Both the position numbers and the translations under genes were made by a program. The notes under the pieces were generated by a model that saw nothing but the letters and a program-made list of their open reading frames with translations, made no database searches and was not told where the DNA came from. Below are positions 6,666 through 8,200 of a stretch of 8,200 bases of DNA, one piece after another. The stretch is from Candidatus Thorarchaeota archaeon (GTDB lineage Archaea; Asgardarchaeota; Thorarchaeia; Thorarchaeales; Thorarchaeaceae). Each line of letters starts with the position of its first letter. Within the stretch, counting starts at the first letter, position 1. Where the stretch lies: contig JAHQWZ010000070.1 in NCBI GenBank assembly GCA_029856425.1, positions 1 to 8,200 of the forward strand, in the 5' to 3' direction.

Positions 6666-7019
6666 TCATTCTGTAATGTCAAACACTTTCGACATGGTTG
6701 AAAGGAGGAATTCTTTAGCTAGCTTCATTGCTTCTCTGCCCCTCTCAGTTATCTCGTAGTATTTGCGAGTCGACTCGCTAGACTCCTGACTCTGGATTAA
6801 GCCATCTCTCTGCAAACGATATATTATTGCATAACCACTCACTGTGGCTGGAGCGAACCCGAATTTCTTTGTGACAAGCTCCTTGATTTCATACCCATAG
6901 TGGGGTCTCTCTTGCAGCAGGCGCAGAATGTATATCCAGAGCATCTCCTTTGTAAGCTTGTTCACAAGCCTTTCCACTGCCCTAGACTGCTTTTCTGGAA
7001 TATCACCGCTCTGCGACAT
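6666..7019 (-). CDS. PadR-family winged-helix transcriptional regulator
   Basis: The 117-residue protein shows the PadR pattern: a helix MLWIYILRLLQERPHYGYEI (26-45), a recognition region ATVSGYAIIYRLQRDGLI (58-75), a wing with RKYYEIT (85-91), then TERGREAMKL and a short C-terminal helix for dimerisation. PadR proteins are dimeric repressors that often respond to small hydrophobic molecules and control efflux or stress genes. The start at 7019 is chosen because GAGGTG (7032-7027 on the minus strand) lies 7 bases upstream; the ATG at 7022 is nearly as good, and the one at 7037 has no binding site. The gene overlaps TrmY by 17 bases and is likely co-expressed with it. No target or ligand can be named; the exporter at 668-3260 is one candidate in the window. 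Confidence 0.88.
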   Translation of the reverse strand: MSQSGDIPEKQSRAVERLVNKLTKEMLWIYILRLLQERPHYGYEIKELVTKKFGFAPATVSGYAIIYRLQRDGLIQSQESSESTRKYYEITERGREAMKLAKEFLLSTMSKVFDITE

Positions 7020-7611
7020 CATGAACCACCTCTTCATACATTGATATTATCGCTGCAATACAATGACTCGTAAGGTAACTGGCTGTTCCTAGAGAGAGTC
7101 GATAAATGCTGTGGTCATTGAATACCTTCAGCGCCTCTGAATCAAATCCTTTATGGTCCCCAATAATGAAGCTGTTCTGCGCATTCATATCCGGTAGGTT
7201 TCTTTGATTAATAGATGAACCAGCATCGTCCAGCACCCATAGGTGGGCTTTCTCATTGGACAAGATAGCCTCAGCAACTTCTTCCAAGCTCTGATTCTCG
7301 ACTGATACAAACGGATAGTAATTTCCAGAGAGTGCATCCTTAATTACACGCGCCCACCATACTTCGCCTCTAGGCATCATATTACTCGGATTCCCAATGC
7401 GAAGACATGAAGTTCCACCAATTAGAACAATGATTTCAAGATTAGACTTGTCCAATATCGATGGGCCCCAGTCGAAACACGCGGCTAAGGAACGGCATAA
7501 GACATCTATTCTTTTGCCTGAACCAGGAAGATCTCTGAGAAGGAAGTTTCCTTTGTCGGAGAGCTCTGGGAAGTAGAGGACGAATCTCAGATGTACTACT
7601 TGTTCCATCAT
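7003..7611 (-). CDS. trmY: tRNA (pseudouridine(54)-N(1))-methyltransferase TrmY
   Basis: TrmY is a SPOUT-class methyltransferase that uses S-adenosylmethionine to convert pseudouridine 54 in the tRNA T-loop to N1-methylpseudouridine, the archaeal counterpart of bacterial ribothymidine 54. The 202-residue product shows the family landmarks in order: FLLRDLPGSGKRIDVLCRS (23-41), a central LIGG-x-SCLRIG region (63-73), HLWVLDDAG (123-131), the cofactor-knot loop FIIGDHKGF (148-156), and LSLGTASYLTSHCIAAI (172-188), which forms the trefoil knot. Length is normal for the family. The start is one of two adjacent ATGs (7611 or 7608); neither has a clear ribosome binding site, so translation may be leaderless or reinitiating after eS26. 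The 71-base gap to eS26 contains no strong TATA-like box. It overlaps the PadR gene downstream by 17 bases. Confidence 0.9.
   Translation of the reverse strand: MMEQVVHLRFVLYFPELSDKGNFLLRDLPGSGKRIDVLCRSLAACFDWGPSILDKSNLEIIVLIGGTSCLRIGNPSNMMPRGEVWWARVIKDALSGNYYPFVSVENQSLEEVAEAILSNEKAHLWVLDDAGSSINQRNLPDMNAQNSFIIGDHKGFDSEALKVFNDHSIYRLSLGTASYLTSHCIAAIISMYEEVVHDVAER
7027..7032 (-). promoter_or_regulatory. Ribosome binding site that fixes the PadR start
   Basis: Read on the minus strand this is GAGGTG, 7 bases before ATG 7019 and 4 before ATG 7022. It lies inside the end of the TrmY gene, so PadR is translated from its own site within the upstream reading frame. Confidence 0.6.
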
Positions 7612-7682
7612 TTGGAGAACCAGCTAGTATGATAGGCCCATTGAATTTTGATGGCAGTAGTATCTGACATGCTGTGTTTGGC

Positions 7683-7979
7683 CTAGATTCGGCGATTTCG
7701 TGTTGGTGTTGTTTTTCGTTCAGTTGCTTGCCTAATCTGGACTTTACCAGAATGCACTGCGCAACTGACACAATAGTATTGTGTGACTTTGCGTGTCTGA
7801 ATGAAACTTCCTTGCTTTTGGAGCTCACGTGCTAGCTGTGGTTCGACAGCAGACACACGTTTCGTATATCTCTTGGCCTTATCAGCTGGAACCATCCGTC
7901 CACACCTAGAGCATTGTATGGACTTTGATTTTCCCGAGCTGCCTTTACTTCGGCCACCAGACTTTCTCTTTTTACCCAA
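7683..7979 (-). CDS. rps26e: Small ribosomal subunit protein eS26
   Basis: This 98-residue basic protein matches eS26, a component of the small ribosomal subunit near the mRNA exit channel. It shows the basic N-terminus GKKRKSGGRSKG, the zinc-binding pairs C23-x2-C26 (QCSRCG) and C70-x2-C73 (YYCVSCAVHSG), and the conserved core DKAKRYTKRVSAVEPQLA (33-50) and RELQKQG. The length is normal. The start is a TTG at 7979, supported by GGTGA 6 bases upstream and by the family's usual N-terminus; no ATG gives a sensible start. eS26 occurs in eukaryotes, TACK and Asgard archaea but not typically in Euryarchaeota, so it is the best lineage marker in the window. TrmY follows on the same strand after 71 bases. 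Confidence 0.95.
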   Translation of the reverse strand: MGKKRKSGGRSKGSSGKSKSIQCSRCGRMVPADKAKRYTKRVSAVEPQLARELQKQGSFIQTRKVTQYYCVSCAVHSGKVQIRQATERKTTPTRNRRI

Positions 7980-7985
7980 ATGTTC

Positions 7986-7990
7986 TCACC
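7986..7990 (-). promoter_or_regulatory. Ribosome binding site that fixes the TTG start of eS26
   Basis: Read on the minus strand this is GGTGA, 6 bases before the TTG at 7979. The same type of site precedes the ABC ATPase, the LysRS-like gene and PadR at similar distances, which supports the unusual start codon. Confidence 0.65.
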
Positions 7991-8025
7991 ATAGCTGGTT
8001 CTGGGGTCGCCCAAGTGGCATGTCC

Positions 8026-8031
8026 TTAAAA
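8026..8031 (-). promoter_or_regulatory. TATA-like box before eS26
   Basis: Read on the minus strand this is TTTTAA, within AATGTTTTAAGGAC. A start site about 26 bases downstream would fall near 8000, giving a leader of about 20 bases that contains the GGTGA site. It lies in the 99-base gap between the partial upstream gene and eS26. It is a plausible but unproven promoter. Confidence 0.35.
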
Positions 8032-8078
8032 CATTGTGCATGGAACAACGCGAAAACATAGCCAAATCAAGTCTATCA

Positions 8079-8200
8079 TCAGAAGAATGGTGACACGGTT
8101 TCCAACACTTTCTCAATTATCTCATTATTTGATTCAATCAGCATTTCATGCTCTTCACGATCAACTTGGTCCTCAAGACTTGGCAGTCTCCTCCCCTGTA
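8079..8200 (-). CDS. Unidentified protein, C-terminal end only (5' partial)
   Basis: On the minus strand one frame is open from the right edge (first full codon at 8198) to a TGA at 8081-8079, giving 39 residues. The peptide is acidic and helix-like, including PSLEDQVDREEHEMLIESNN and EIIEKVLETV, ending in SPFF. The other two minus-strand frames meet stops within this stretch. Composition and position, upstream of eS26 with a promoter-sized gap after the stop, suggest the end of a real gene that begins beyond the window. I do not recognise the family, and 39 residues are too few for an assignment. Confidence 0.5.
   Translation of the reverse strand, partial: QGRRLPSLEDQVDREEHEMLIESNNEIIEKVLETVSPFF

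Noticed and set aside
6676..6695. ATGTC-N10-GACAT as a PadR operator.
   Set aside because: It lies inside the PadR coding end with a spacer longer than the usual PadR site, and no promoter is nearby. It is noted only as a possible weak hairpin.
7442..7828. A 128-codon minus-strand frame bridging the end of eS26 and the start of trmY.
   Set aside because: It overlaps two well-supported genes in another frame and has no domain features.
7616..8002. An 11-base inverted repeat flanking eS26: AGAACCAGCTA (7616-7626) and TAGCTGGTTCT (7992-8002).
   Set aside because: The copies face opposite ways relative to the two genes they precede, and there are no target duplications or transposase remains. 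It is most likely chance, though close relatives could be checked for it.
7832..8116. A 94-codon minus-strand reading frame across the eS26 promoter region.
   Set aside because: It mostly shadows the eS26 gene in another frame, has an unconvincing composition and resembles no family.

Overview
The window looks archaeal. It carries an eS26 ribosomal protein, a TrmY tRNA pseudouridine-54 methyltransferase, a class I lysyl-tRNA synthetase relative, a CDP-alcohol phosphotransferase of the archaeal lipid type, winged-helix regulators, short AT-rich TATA-like boxes and GGTG(A)-type ribosome binding sites. eS26 is known from TACK and Asgard archaea and eukaryotes but not from typical Euryarchaeota. 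Together with the moderate GC content and dense gene packing this suggests an Asgard archaeon, perhaps Thorarchaeia-like. That placement is inference; no search was run.

Layout. Positions 2-568 (+) hold the 3' part of a tandem winged-helix regulator whose start lies off the left edge. A 99-base gap follows with a TATA-like box and a perfect 7-bp-stem inverted repeat. Then comes an ABC exporter pair, an ATPase (668-1417) overlapped by 8 bases by a two-module FtsX/MacB-type permease (1410-3260). After 48 bases comes a class I LysRS homologue (3309-4976) in which both catalytic signature sequences are altered. A fresh TATA-like box (4992-4999) precedes a two-gene unit: a CDP-alcohol phosphotransferase resembling archaetidylinositol-phosphate synthase (5051-5782), overlapped by 8 bases by a PfkB/ribokinase-family sugar kinase (5775-6665).

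From 6666 onward everything reads on the minus strand: the end of an unidentified gene entering from the right edge (8200-8079), then eS26 (7979-7683, TTG start), TrmY (7611-7003) and a PadR-family regulator (7019-6666) that overlaps TrmY by 17 bases. The stop codons of the kinase and of PadR are directly adjacent with no base between them.

How the genes may work together. The ATPase and permease form one transporter. The phosphotransferase and kinase may form a lipid headgroup module, with the kinase supplying a phosphorylated polyol (possibly inositol phosphate) that the membrane enzyme joins to a CDP-activated archaeal lipid; this is inference. eS26 and TrmY belong to translation. The LysRS homologue is the most unusual gene: the overall fold, zinc-ribbon cysteines, lysine-pocket region and C-terminal anticodon-binding region look retained, while the HIGH-type motif reads PISF and the KMSKS-type loop has lost both lysines.

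No tRNA, rRNA, CRISPR array or mobile element was seen. No stretch longer than 300 bases lacks a gene.
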